A stretch of 64,000 bases of DNA, from assembly GCA_002021875.1 (NCBI GenBank), contig CP018627.1, forward strand, positions 5,394,001-5,458,000, given 5' to 3'. The stretch's first letter is position 1. Every line of letters starts with the position of its first letter. This stretch comes from Streptomyces hygroscopicus (GTDB lineage: Bacteria; Actinomycetota; Actinomycetes; Streptomycetales; Streptomycetaceae). The notes beneath the pieces are model-generated. The model worked only from the letters and a program-made list of their open reading frames with translations. It was not told the DNA's origin and made no database searches. The translations under genes and the position numbers were made by a program. Shown here piece after piece: positions 28,487 to 35,865 of the stretch.

Positions 28487-29413
28487 ATGCACGACTACGA
28501 CCTGCTGGTCGTGGGGTCGGCCAACGCCGATCTGGTGATCGGAGTCGACCGCCGCCCCGGGGCCGGCGAGACCGTCCTCGGGTCCGACCTCGCGGTCCAC
28601 CCGGGCGGCAAGGGGGCCAACCAGGCCGTCGCCGCCGCCCGGCTGGGGGCCCGGACGGCGCTGCTGGCCCGGGTCGGCGACGACGGCTACGGCCGGCTGC
28701 TGCTGGATTCGCAGCGGACGGCCGGGGTCGACACCGTCGGCGTCCTCGTCGGCGGCGCGCCCACCGGGGTCGCGCTGATCACGGTGGACCCCTCGGGTGA
28801 CAACAGCATCGTGGTCTCCCAGGGGGCCAACGCCCGGCTGACCCCCGGCGACGTCCGGGCCGCGGCGAGCCTGCTGGCCGCGGCGCGAGTGGTCTCGCTG
28901 CAGTTGGAGATCCCCCTGGAGACGGTCGCCGAGGTGGTCCGCGCGGCGGGCGCGGGCTTCGGCGGCCGCCCCGGGCCGCGGGTGGTGCTCAACCCCTCGC
29001 CGACCGCGCCGCTGCCCGCCGATGTGCTGGCCGCCTGCGATCCGCTGGTGGTGAACGAGCACGAGGCGCGGTTCCTGCTGAGCGACGCCCCGGTGGGGTC
29101 CTCCGACGACCCCGAGGAGTGGGCCGACGCCCTGCTGTCGCGCGGTCCGCGCTCGGTCGTGGTGACCCTGGGCGCCGAGGGCGCGCTGGTCGCCGACGGC
29201 GACCGTACGGTGCTGGTGCCCAGTCCCGCGGTGACGGCCGTGGACACCACGGGCGCCGGGGACGCCTTCACCGGCGCGCTCGCCTGGCGCCTCGGCGTCG
29301 GCGACGACCTGGGGACCGCGGTGCGGTTCGCGGTGCGCGTGGGCGCCGCCGCGGTGACACGGGCCGGGGCGCAGGCGTCCTTCCCGAACGCCGAGGAGGT
29401 GGCGGCGCTGTGA
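28487..29413 (+). CDS. rbsK: Ribokinase
   Basis: A 308-residue PfkB-family kinase forming ribose-5-phosphate. Signature 1 is HPGGKGANQAVAAARLG near residue 40, and signature 2 is DTTGAGDAFTGALAWRL near residue 250 with the catalytic Asp. GAAAGGA at 28473-28479 fits the ATG at 28487 (7 bases) better than the GTG at 28481 (1 base). It overlaps rbsD by 4 bp. Operon position after the ribose transporter supports ribose as substrate. Confidence 0.93.
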   Translation: MHDYDLLVVGSANADLVIGVDRRPGAGETVLGSDLAVHPGGKGANQAVAAARLGARTALLARVGDDGYGRLLLDSQRTAGVDTVGVLVGGAPTGVALITVDPSGDNSIVVSQGANARLTPGDVRAAASLLAAARVVSLQLEIPLETVAEVVRAAGAGFGGRPGPRVVLNPSPTAPLPADVLAACDPLVVNEHEARFLLSDAPVGSSDDPEEWADALLSRGPRSVVVTLGAEGALVADGDRTVLVPSPAVTAVDTTGAGDAFTGALAWRLGVGDDLGTAVRFAVRVGAAAVTRAGAQASFPNAEEVAAL

Positions 29414-29805
29414 AGCGATCCGGGATTCTCAACCGCCATCTGAGCGCGGGCATCGCCCTGTTGGGCCACACCGACACGGTGATGGTGTGCGACGCGGGCC
29501 TTCCGATACCGGACGGGCCGTTCGTGGTGGACCTCGCCTTCACGGCCGGGGTGCCGTCGTTCGAGCGGGTGCTCACCGGGCTGCTGGACGAGCTGGTGGT
29601 CGAAGGGGCCACGGCGGCGCGGGAGGTACGCGGCCACAACCCCGAGGCGACCGCCCTGCTCGACCGCCTCTTCCCGGCCCCCGCGCTGGATCTGGTCCCG
29701 CACGAGGAGTTCAAGACGATGACGGGACGGGCGAGGCTGGTGGTGCGTACGGGGGAGGCGCGGCCGTACGCGAATGTGCTGCTGCGGTGCGGGGTGCCGT
29801 TCTGA
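29410..29805 (+). CDS. rbsD: D-ribose pyranase, RbsD
   Basis: A 131-residue RbsD/FucU-family mutarotase that interconverts pyranose and furanose forms of ribose so ribokinase can use it. Characteristic text is GILNRHLSAGIALLGHTDTV with the catalytic His, VCDAGLPIPDG, and the C-terminal RTGEARPYANVLLRCGVPF. The GTG start overlaps the rbsK stop (GTGA). Last gene of the ribose operon, with a terminator at 29946. Confidence 0.95.
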   Translation: MKRSGILNRHLSAGIALLGHTDTVMVCDAGLPIPDGPFVVDLAFTAGVPSFERVLTGLLDELVVEGATAAREVRGHNPEATALLDRLFPAPALDLVPHEEFKTMTGRARLVVRTGEARPYANVLLRCGVPF

Positions 29806-29850
29806 GGCGTGCGACGCGCGGTCGTCCCCGGGGTCGGCCTCGCGCGCCGG

Positions 29851-29942
29851 GGCGCGGTGTGACGCGGGCGTCCCCGAGCGCGGGATGACGCGGGCGTCCG
29901 GGGGCGCGGTGTGACGCGGGCGTCCGGGGGCGCGGTATGACA
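29851..29942. repeat. Three and a half tandem 26-bp repeats after rbsD
   Basis: Units begin near 29851, 29878, 29903 and 29929. Each full unit has the dyad GACGCGGGCGTC (29861, 29887, 29913; exactly 26 bp apart), and the fourth unit is cut off. There is no unique spacer, so it is not CRISPR. This fills most of the gene-free stretch 29806-29945. Confidence 0.75.
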
Positions 29943-29945
29943 TTT

Positions 29946-29980
29946 CGAGGGGCCCGGCCGTGGTCCGGGCCCCTCGTTTT
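29946..29980 (+). terminator. Terminator of the ribose operon
   Basis: CGAGGGGCCCGG (29946-29957) pairs with 29965-29976 around a 7-nt loop and is followed by TTTT. It ends the rbs operon after the 26-bp repeats. In the remaining 29981-30224 I see no gene, only the presumed promoter region of the next gene. Confidence 0.85.
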
Positions 29981-30224
29981 CCCCTCCCAGGGCTTCCTCT
30001 CGAATCCCCCCCGGAATCCCCCCAGGAAGCCCGATGCCAGGTACGACCCGCCAAGGGCCGGAACGGTTGCACGGCGATCGGCGAAAGATTTTTCCGGGGC
30101 GCGACAACCTCGGGTGGGGCCGCACGTCTGGTGGGATGAAGGCGGGTTCCGGAACGGGTCCACGGATCCTCGGCGCACGCCTCGCCCTTCAGCGTTCGCT
30201 CAATCCTTTCGGGAGTCGTTCCGT

Positions 30225-30638
30225 ATGCAGCACGACCGCGCCAAGAAGCCCAACCGCCGTCTGCGCCCCTGGATCGTGGGGTCGGCCGCCGGAGTCGCCC
30301 TGATCGTGGGCGGGGGCATCGCCGCCCAGGCGGCCACCGGCGACCACTCCGGCCCGGCCAAGCCGACCCCGTCGGCGACCTCGAAGCCGGCGCCCACCAA
30401 GCCGCCGACCAGCAAGCCCGAGCCGACCAAGCCGCCCACCAGCGTGCCCGAGCCGACCAAGCCCGCCCCCACGAAGCCGCCGACCAGCAAGCCCGCGCCC
30501 ACGAAGCCGCCGACCAGCAAGCCGGCGCCCACGAAGGCGCCCACGAGCGCGCCCGAGCCGACCAAGCCCGCCCCCACCGAGCCGCCCACCAGCGTGCCGG
30601 AGCCCACCAAGCCCGCCCCCACCAAGGCCGGTCGCTAG
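30225..30638 (+). CDS. Membrane-anchored or secreted proline-rich repeat protein
   Basis: A 137-residue protein with a positively charged N-terminus (MQHDRAKKPNRRLRPW), one hydrophobic segment (IVGSAAGVALIVGGGIAAQA, residues ~20-40) and then about 95 residues of Pro/Thr/Lys repeats built from PTKPPTSKPAP and PEPTKPA units. The tail looks like a cell-wall-spanning or disordered spacer. An in-frame extension upstream to 29937 crosses the rbs terminator and is rejected. Function unknown. It lies in front of an ECF sigma gene and a small membrane protein, but a strong hairpin separates them. Confidence 0.7.
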   Translation: MQHDRAKKPNRRLRPWIVGSAAGVALIVGGGIAAQAATGDHSGPAKPTPSATSKPAPTKPPTSKPEPTKPPTSVPEPTKPAPTKPPTSKPAPTKPPTSKPAPTKAPTSAPEPTKPAPTEPPTSVPEPTKPAPTKAGR

Positions 30639-30651
30639 CCGCAACCACGGA

Positions 30652-30687
30652 TGGGGCGGGGCCGGTTCCGGAGCCGGCCCCGCCCCA
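30652..30687 (+). terminator. Hairpin between the proline-rich gene and the sigma gene
   Basis: A 14-bp perfect stem (30652-30665 with 30674-30687) starts 13 bp after the previous stop. It is likely a terminator or attenuator before the ECF sigma gene. Confidence 0.75.
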
Positions 30688-30708
30688 CCGATGAGGTGAA
30701 CGAGGACG

Positions 30709-31341
30709 ATGCAGCTCACTCTTGTCCTGCCCTGGTGGACCCGGCTGCTCCGCCGCGCCCGGACGACCGCCTCGACGCCGCCGGTGGAGACGGCGCGCGC
30801 CGGGCGGCGGCTGCGGGCGCTGAGGCCGGTGGGCGGCCGGGACGACGGGGAGCCCGGCCCCACGCTGGCCGATCTGTACCAGGCCCGGCGGCTGGACATG
30901 ATCCGGCTGGCGGTCTTCCTGGTGGACGACCTGCACACCGCCGAGGACGTCGTCCAGGACGCCTTCGCGGCCGTCTGCCGCCGGCACGGCTCGCGGCTGG
31001 ACAGCCTCCAGGACGCGCACGCCTATCTGCACACCGCCGTGGTCAACGCCGCCCGCTCGGTGCTGCGCCGACGGCGTACGGCGCGCGCCTACACCCCGCC
31101 GTACCAGGGGCCGGGAGCGCCCGTGGACGAGCCGCTGCTGCTCGCCGAGGAACACCGGCAGGTCCTCGACGCGCTGGCCGAACTCACCGCGCGCCAGCGC
31201 GAGGTGCTGGTGCTGCGCTACTGGTCGGAGCTGACCGAGGCCCAGATAGCCGAAACGCTGGGCGTCTCCCGAGGCACCGTGAAGTCGACCGCGAGCCGTG
31301 CGCTCGTCACTCTGGAAAAGCTGCTGGAGGCGGCCCGATGA
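30709..31341 (+). CDS. ECF RNA polymerase sigma factor, SigE/SigM-like
   Basis: A 210-residue group 4 sigma factor. After an N-terminal extension of about 50 residues, region 2 is LADLYQARRLDMIRLAVFLVDDLHTAEDVVQDAF and region 4 is ALAELTARQREVLVLRYWSE followed by EAQIAETLGVSRGTVKSTASRAL. This matches the SigE family common in Streptomyces. GAGGTGAACGAGG precedes the ATG. The next gene overlaps by 4 bp and encodes a small membrane protein that could be its anti-sigma factor or partner. Confidence 0.88.
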   Translation: MQLTLVLPWWTRLLRRARTTASTPPVETARAGRRLRALRPVGGRDDGEPGPTLADLYQARRLDMIRLAVFLVDDLHTAEDVVQDAFAAVCRRHGSRLDSLQDAHAYLHTAVVNAARSVLRRRRTARAYTPPYQGPGAPVDEPLLLAEEHRQVLDALAELTARQREVLVLRYWSELTEAQIAETLGVSRGTVKSTASRALVTLEKLLEAAR

Positions 31342-31697
31342 GCACTCCCCCACCCGTCGAGGACCGGTTGCGCGCCGCGCTCGACGCCCGTGCGCGGCTC
31401 ATCGACGCCCACGAGCTGTCCCCGTACCGGCCACCCACCGGCCCGGCCTGGGGCACCCGGCGGATCCGGCGGGTCGTATCCGCCATCGCCGTGGCGGCGG
31501 CAGCGGCGGCGGCCGTCGCCTTCCTGCTGCTGTCCGGCTCCCCGGAGGACAACCGTCCGGCCCCGCCCGCCCGCGACCCCCGCACCTCCCCTCCGACCAC
31601 CTCGGCCCCCTCGTCCAGTACGGGGACTCCGAACCGGCCCTCCCCCACCTCTCCGCCCGCCGCCCCGACCTCGACCTCCGTCCCCACCCAGCCCTGA
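31338..31697 (+). CDS. Small single-pass membrane protein coupled to the ECF sigma factor
   Basis: A 119-residue protein. Residues 1-45 are cytoplasmic and charged (MSTPPPVEDRLRAALDARA), one membrane helix follows near 47-65 (VVSAIAVAAAAAAAVAFLLL), then a Pro/Ser/Thr-rich exterior tail. Its ATGA overlap with the sigma gene suggests a functional pair. There is no zinc anti-sigma motif (HxxxCxxC), so an anti-sigma role is inferred from position and topology only. Confidence 0.75.
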   Translation: MSTPPPVEDRLRAALDARARLIDAHELSPYRPPTGPAWGTRRIRRVVSAIAVAAAAAAAVAFLLLSGSPEDNRPAPPARDPRTSPPTTSAPSSSTGTPNRPSPTSPPAAPTSTSVPTQP

Positions 31698-31818
31698 CGC
31701 GGTCGCCTCGCACGCCCCCGCCACCGGCCCCGGACCATCCCTCCGACGCCCCTGACCCCCGAGCACCCCAGCGCCCCGAGGGCCCTACTGCGAACCGGTT
31801 GAGCCCGGCTTCCTTGGC

Positions 31819-32541
31819 GTGCTCGGTGATGACGGCCCGCTGGAGCGTTCGGACGCCCACTGGGCGCGTGGCGCCGCCCGCATCGGCCTCGGCGGCGTGC
31901 TCATGAGTCTCGCCGCCCGGTGGATGAACCACCCGTCCAGAGCGTCTGCCGCGGAGTTCAAACCCCAGCAGCTCCGCACCGCACGTTCCATGGGGCTCGC
32001 CACTCCCCGAACTCTGATCACGAACTCCGCGGATGAGGTGCGGACATTCGCGGAGAACGTCAAAGCCCCGTTGATCACCAAGCCACTGGGGACGCCGCAC
32101 GTTGCCCACTCCCGGGGCTCGGAGACCATGTATACGCGCGAGGTCGACCTTGACGCACTGGGCGGTGTGGAGCTCACTGCGCACCTGTTCCAGGAGCGTG
32201 TCCCCAAGCAGTACGAAGTGCGCTTGATCGTCGTGAGCGACACCTGCCACAGCGTGAAGATCAAGGCGCACAGCGAGGCCGCTCGCACGGATTGGCGGTC
32301 CGACTACGACGCGCTTGAGTACGAGCCGATCGAGACGCCGGCCGATGTCGTCAACGGAGTGCGCGGGTACCTGGCTCGACTGGCCCTCACCTACGCTGCC
32401 ATGGACTTCATCGTGCAGCCGAACGGTCAGTGGACGTTCCTGGAGGCAAACCCCTCGGGCCAGTGGGCATGGCTCAACAGTGCGGAAATCCCCCTAGCCG
32501 CTTCGATCGCTCAAACCCTGGAGAACTGGTGTCGCCGGTGA
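31819..32541 (+). pseudogene. ATP-grasp peptide maturase (graspetide ligase-like), N-terminally truncated
   Basis: About 240 residues matching the C-terminal three quarters of ATP-grasp ligases that form ester or amide crosslinks in ribosomal peptides. Visible: LGGVLMSLAARWMNHPSRAS, AEFKPQQLRTARSMGLATPR, APLITKPLG, the LFQERVPKQYEVRLIVVSD strand pair, and the Mg-binding FIVQPNGQWTFLEANPSGQW. These enzymes normally have roughly 80 further N-terminal residues. Here the frame is open only back to 31756 and no ribosome site precedes a start. GC is visibly lower than in flanking genes. It overlaps the methyltransferase gene by 4 bp. No precursor peptide is seen. Broken remnant, or a shortened but active form. 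Confidence 0.7.
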
Positions 32542-33683
32542 ACTGGAAACCGCTCGCTCAGAATCTGGCAAGCCTCCTGGAGGGCTCGGACGACCTGGTC
32601 TCCCCTCACTGGAAGCAGGCGTTCGAGGAGGTGCCCCGGCACATCTTCGTCCCGCGCTATTTTCAGAATCTGGGGGGCGCGCCAACTCGATGGAAGCCGC
32701 TCGACGCCGCGGACGGTGGGGACTGGTTCAACCCCATCTACACCAACGCCACACTCGTCACTCGTCTCGACCCGGAGACGGCGAAGTCCGCGGATGGGCT
32801 GTTCACCGGCGTCCCCACGTCGTCCAGCACACAGCCGAGCCTCACGGCCCGGATGCTGGAGGCCCTTGACGTACAGCCTGGAGACCGGGTCCTCGACGGG
32901 GGCACTGGCACCGGCTACCAAACCGCCCTCATCGCTCACCGCCTGGAGAGCGCTGACCAGCTCGTAACGGCGGACATCGATCCGGACCTGACATCCGAAG
33001 CCCTGCCCAATCTGGAGGGCATCGGCATCACACCGAACATCCTCACCGTGGACGTGAGGGACTGGACTTGGCCGCCGGAGTCGTTCGACAAGGTGATCAT
33101 TACGTGTGCCCTCCCGCGGATCACCGAGACATTGAGGTCCGCGGTCGCTCCCGGGGGACGACTCGTCGCGAACCTCTTCCCGCCGCTGAGCGGGGGTCTG
33201 GCCGTCCTCGACCGCATGCCGGACGGGAGCCTGGAGGGACGGTTCCAAGCAGGCGGCGGGTCCTTTATGGCGGCGCGCACGGCGGCGCCGGCCCCTCCCC
33301 CACCGCTTGCATCGGGACCGGTAGACGCACACGGGGAATCCCGCGTACCGGTCACGGCCTTCGACAGCTACCACTTCACCTTCCTGCTGGCGTCCACGCT
33401 GCCCGGGGTAGTGCTCCAGTACGGCACTGACGACGAGGAGCGCACCATGCGCCGTCTGGTGATGCCTGACGGGGCGTGGGCTGAGGCCATCTTCGCGGGC
33501 GAACAGACACAGTTCCGCGAGACGGGCGAGCGCCGCATCTGGGACACCGTCGAGAGCTGGTGGGGGTGGTTCACTGCTCACGACATGCCGAAATGGGACC
33601 ACTTCGGTCTGACGGTCTCGAGCGAAGAGCACCGCCTCTGGTACGAAACGCCCCGGGGCCCCTCATGGCGGCTGCCTGTGTGA
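32538..33683 (+). CDS. PIMT-like protein methyltransferase of an ATP-grasp RiPP system
   Basis: A 381-residue SAM-dependent methyltransferase related to protein-L-isoaspartate O-methyltransferase with a C-terminal extension. Motif I is VLDGGTGTGYQTALIAHRL near residue 117, with DVRDWTWPPESFDKVIITCA further on; the N-terminal WKQAFEEVPRHIFVPRYF is typical of the family. Such enzymes pair with ATP-grasp ligases in graspetide clusters, where related members methylate Asp and lead to aspartimide. The GTG start overlaps the ATP-grasp stop (GTGA). The gene looks complete although its partner is truncated. GC is lower than in the surroundings. Confidence 0.82.
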   Translation: MNWKPLAQNLASLLEGSDDLVSPHWKQAFEEVPRHIFVPRYFQNLGGAPTRWKPLDAADGGDWFNPIYTNATLVTRLDPETAKSADGLFTGVPTSSSTQPSLTARMLEALDVQPGDRVLDGGTGTGYQTALIAHRLESADQLVTADIDPDLTSEALPNLEGIGITPNILTVDVRDWTWPPESFDKVIITCALPRITETLRSAVAPGGRLVANLFPPLSGGLAVLDRMPDGSLEGRFQAGGGSFMAARTAAPAPPPPLASGPVDAHGESRVPVTAFDSYHFTFLLASTLPGVVLQYGTDDEERTMRRLVMPDGAWAEAIFAGEQTQFRETGERRIWDTVESWWGWFTAHDMPKWDHFGLTVSSEEHRLWYETPRGPSWRLPV

Positions 33684-33709
33684 GTGAGGCGCGTAGCCAG
33701 AGCACGAAA

Positions 33710-33736
33710 GGGCCTCCTCCCGGCGGGAGGGGGCCC
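33710..33736 (+). terminator. Terminator after the methyltransferase gene
   Basis: GGGCCTCCTCCC pairs with GGGAGGGGGCCC (33710-33721, 33725-33736, one G-T pair) around a 3-nt loop. It separates the RiPP-like remnant from the convergent sugar locus. The rest of the gap to 33868 shows no gene. Confidence 0.65.
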
Positions 33737-33868
33737 GGTGTTCCCGGCCGTCGGCTACACCGCCGCCTCGCGGCGTCGGACATGGTTCAGCGGGTCTCAG
33801 GACTCCCCGCGCCGGGGTGCGTTCGGCTGCCTGGACGCACGCCTGCCCAACACACCCCGAAGCAGTCG

Positions 33869-34699
33869 CTACAGCACCAGCGCCCGGTAGCGGTCGGCGA
33901 CCTCCGCCAGGACCTCCGCGCCGTCGCGGGCCCACAGGTCCGGGTTGAAGATCTCCACCTCGATCGGGCCGGTGTAGCCCGTGGCGTCGACCTGTTCGCG
34001 GAACCAGCGGAAGTCGACCGAGCCGTCGCCGAGTTGGCCCCGGCCCAGGAGGACGCCCTCCGGGAGGGGCGTGATCCAGTCGGCGAGCTGGAAGGCGGCG
34101 ATACGGCCGCCCGCGCCCGCGCGGGCGATCTGGGCGGCCACGGTGTCGTCCCACCACAGGTGGTAGGTGTCCACGATCACGCCCACCTGGTCCGCCGGGA
34201 AGCGCTCGGCGAGGTCGAGGGCCTGGGCGAGGGTGGAGACCACGCAGCGGTCGGCGGCGTACATGGGGTGCAGGGGCTCGATGGCCAGGCGGACGCCGTG
34301 GTCCGCGGCGTACGGGGCCAGCTCCCCCAGTGCGTCGGCGATGCGCTCGCGGGCGGCGAAGAGGTCGCGGCTGCCGGGCGGGAGGCCGCCGGAGACCAGG
34401 ACCAGGGTGTCGGTGCCCAGGGTCGCGGCCTCGTCGATGGCCTTACGGTTGTCGGCAAGGGCTGCGGCCCGTGCCTCGGGCTCGATCGCGGTGAAGAAGC
34501 CGCCCCGGCACAGGCTGGTGACGGTCAGGCCCGCGTTCCGCACCAGCTCGGCGGCGGCCGCCACCCCGTACTTCTGGACCGGCTCGCGCCACAGGCCGAC
34601 GCCGGTGACGCCCGCCTTGACGCAGCCCTCCGCCAGCTCGGGCAGCGACCACTGCTTGATCGTTTCCTGGTTGAGGCTCAGCCTGGACACGGCGCTCAT
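33869..34699 (-). CDS. Sugar phosphate isomerase/epimerase-family TIM barrel
   Basis: A 276-residue xylose-isomerase-like barrel. Metal-ligand segments are LAIEPLHPMYAADRC (Glu), VGVIVDTYHLWWDDTV (Asp, His), IAAFQLADWITPLPEG (Gln/Asp) and IEVEIFNPDLW (Glu). The N-terminus RLSLNQETIKQWSLPELAEG is a recognisable subgroup found next to Gfo/Idh oxidoreductases. The start at 34699 overlaps the upstream stop by 4 bp. Last gene of a three-gene leftward set with a DUF993 protein and an oxidoreductase. A role in isomerising or cleaving an oxidised sugar is inferred. Confidence 0.85.
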   Translation of the reverse strand: MSAVSRLSLNQETIKQWSLPELAEGCVKAGVTGVGLWREPVQKYGVAAAAELVRNAGLTVTSLCRGGFFTAIEPEARAAALADNRKAIDEAATLGTDTLVLVSGGLPPGSRDLFAARERIADALGELAPYAADHGVRLAIEPLHPMYAADRCVVSTLAQALDLAERFPADQVGVIVDTYHLWWDDTVAAQIARAGAGGRIAAFQLADWITPLPEGVLLGRGQLGDGSVDFRWFREQVDATGYTGPIEVEIFNPDLWARDGAEVLAEVADRYRALVL

Positions 34700-35865
34700 C
34701 GATCGACTCCGTACACGGACAGCAGGTCTTTCATCCGGGATTCCGCCAGCGCCGGGTCCGGGAACAGGCCAAGACCGTCCGCCAGTTCGTACGCCCGCGC
34801 CAGATGCGGCAGCGAACGGGCCGACTGGAGGCCGCCGACCATCGTGAAGTGCGACTGGTGGCCCGCCAGCCAGGCCAGCAGCACCACGCCCGTCTTGTAG
34901 TAGCGGGTCGGGGTCTGGAAGAGGTGGCGGGAGAGTTCCACCGTCGGGTCCAGCAGGGCCCGGAAGGCGGTGGCGTCGCCGGTGTCCAGCCTGCGCACGG
35001 CCTCGGCCGCCAGCGGGCCCAGCGGGTCGAAGATGCCGAGCAGGGCGTGGCTGAAGCCCCGGTCGTCGCCCTCGATCAGCTCGGGGTAGTGGAAGTCGTC
35101 GCCCGTGTAGCAGCGCACTCCGTCCGGCAGTTTGCGCCGCAGGTCGATCTCGCGCTGGGCGTCCAGCAAGGAGACCTTGATGCCGTCGACCTTGTCGGGG
35201 TGGGCGGCGATGACGTCGAGGAAGGTGCGGGTGGCGGCGTCCAGGTCGGTGCTGCCCCAGTAGCCCTCCAGGGCCGGGTCGAACATCGGGCCCAGCCAGT
35301 GCAGGATCACCGGCTCGGCGGACTGGCGCAGCAGATGGCCGTAGACCTCGAGATAGTCCTCGGGGCCCTTGGCCACGGCGCACAGGGCGCGCGAGGCCAT
35401 CAGGATGGCCTGGGCGCCGGACTCCTCGCAGACGGCGAGCTGTTCCTCGTAGGCGGCCCGGACCTCGGCCACGCTGTGGGGGTAGCCGATCTCGGTGGCG
35501 GAGAGCTGGTCGGTGCCGACGCCGCAGGCGATCCGGCCGCCGACCGCCTTCGCCTCGGCCGCCGAGCGGCGGATCAGCTCGGCGGCGCCCGCCCAGTCCA
35601 GGCCCATGCCGCGCTGGGCGGTGTCCATGGCCTCGGCCACGCCCAGCCCGTGCGACCACAGGTGGCGGCGGAAGGCCAGGGTGGCGTCCCAGTCGACGGC
35701 GGCCGGGCTGTCGGGGGTCACATCGGCGTACGGGTCGGCCACCACATGGGCGGCCGAGAAGACGACGCGGGAGGTGAAGGGGGCCCCGGGGGTCAGCGAC
35801 AGCGGCTCGGTGCGGGGTTCGTAGGGGCGGGTCGTACCGCCCGGCGCGGGGAGGTGGACGGTCAC
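34696..35865 (-). CDS. DUF993 / dihydrodipicolinate-synthase-like protein
   Basis: A 389-residue protein of the DUF993 family, a TIM-barrel relative of DapA-type aldolases. Recognisable text is SRVVFSAAHVVADPYAD, WDATLAFRRHLWSHGLGVAEAMDTAQRGMGLDW in pieces, VDGIKVSLLDAQREIDLRR (candidate Schiff-base Lys in GIKVS) and YTGDDFHYPELIEGD. Retro-aldol cleavage of a sugar acid is plausible but unproven. The GTG start at 35865 overlaps the upstream stop (GTGA), and its stop overlaps the TIM-barrel gene by 4 bp, so three tightly coupled genes form a unit. Confidence 0.8.
   Translation of the reverse strand: MTVHLPAPGGTTRPYEPRTEPLSLTPGAPFTSRVVFSAAHVVADPYADVTPDSPAAVDWDATLAFRRHLWSHGLGVAEAMDTAQRGMGLDWAGAAELIRRSAAEAKAVGGRIACGVGTDQLSATEIGYPHSVAEVRAAYEEQLAVCEESGAQAILMASRALCAVAKGPEDYLEVYGHLLRQSAEPVILHWLGPMFDPALEGYWGSTDLDAATRTFLDVIAAHPDKVDGIKVSLLDAQREIDLRRKLPDGVRCYTGDDFHYPELIEGDDRGFSHALLGIFDPLGPLAAEAVRRLDTGDATAFRALLDPTVELSRHLFQTPTRYYKTGVVLLAWLAGHQSHFTMVGGLQSARSLPHLARAYELADGLGLFPDPALAESRMKDLLSVYGVDR

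Noticed and set aside
29851..29942. CRISPR array
   Set aside because: The units are directly adjacent with no unique spacers and no cas genes are present.
30200..30625. Leftward 141-residue Gly/Val/Leu repeat protein
   Set aside because: It is the complement of the Pro/Thr/Lys repeat gene; the repeat pattern explains the open frame and there is no ribosome site.
30380..30630. DNA tandem repeat as a regulatory array
   Set aside because: The repetition follows codons of the PTKPPTSKPAP protein repeats, so it is coding.
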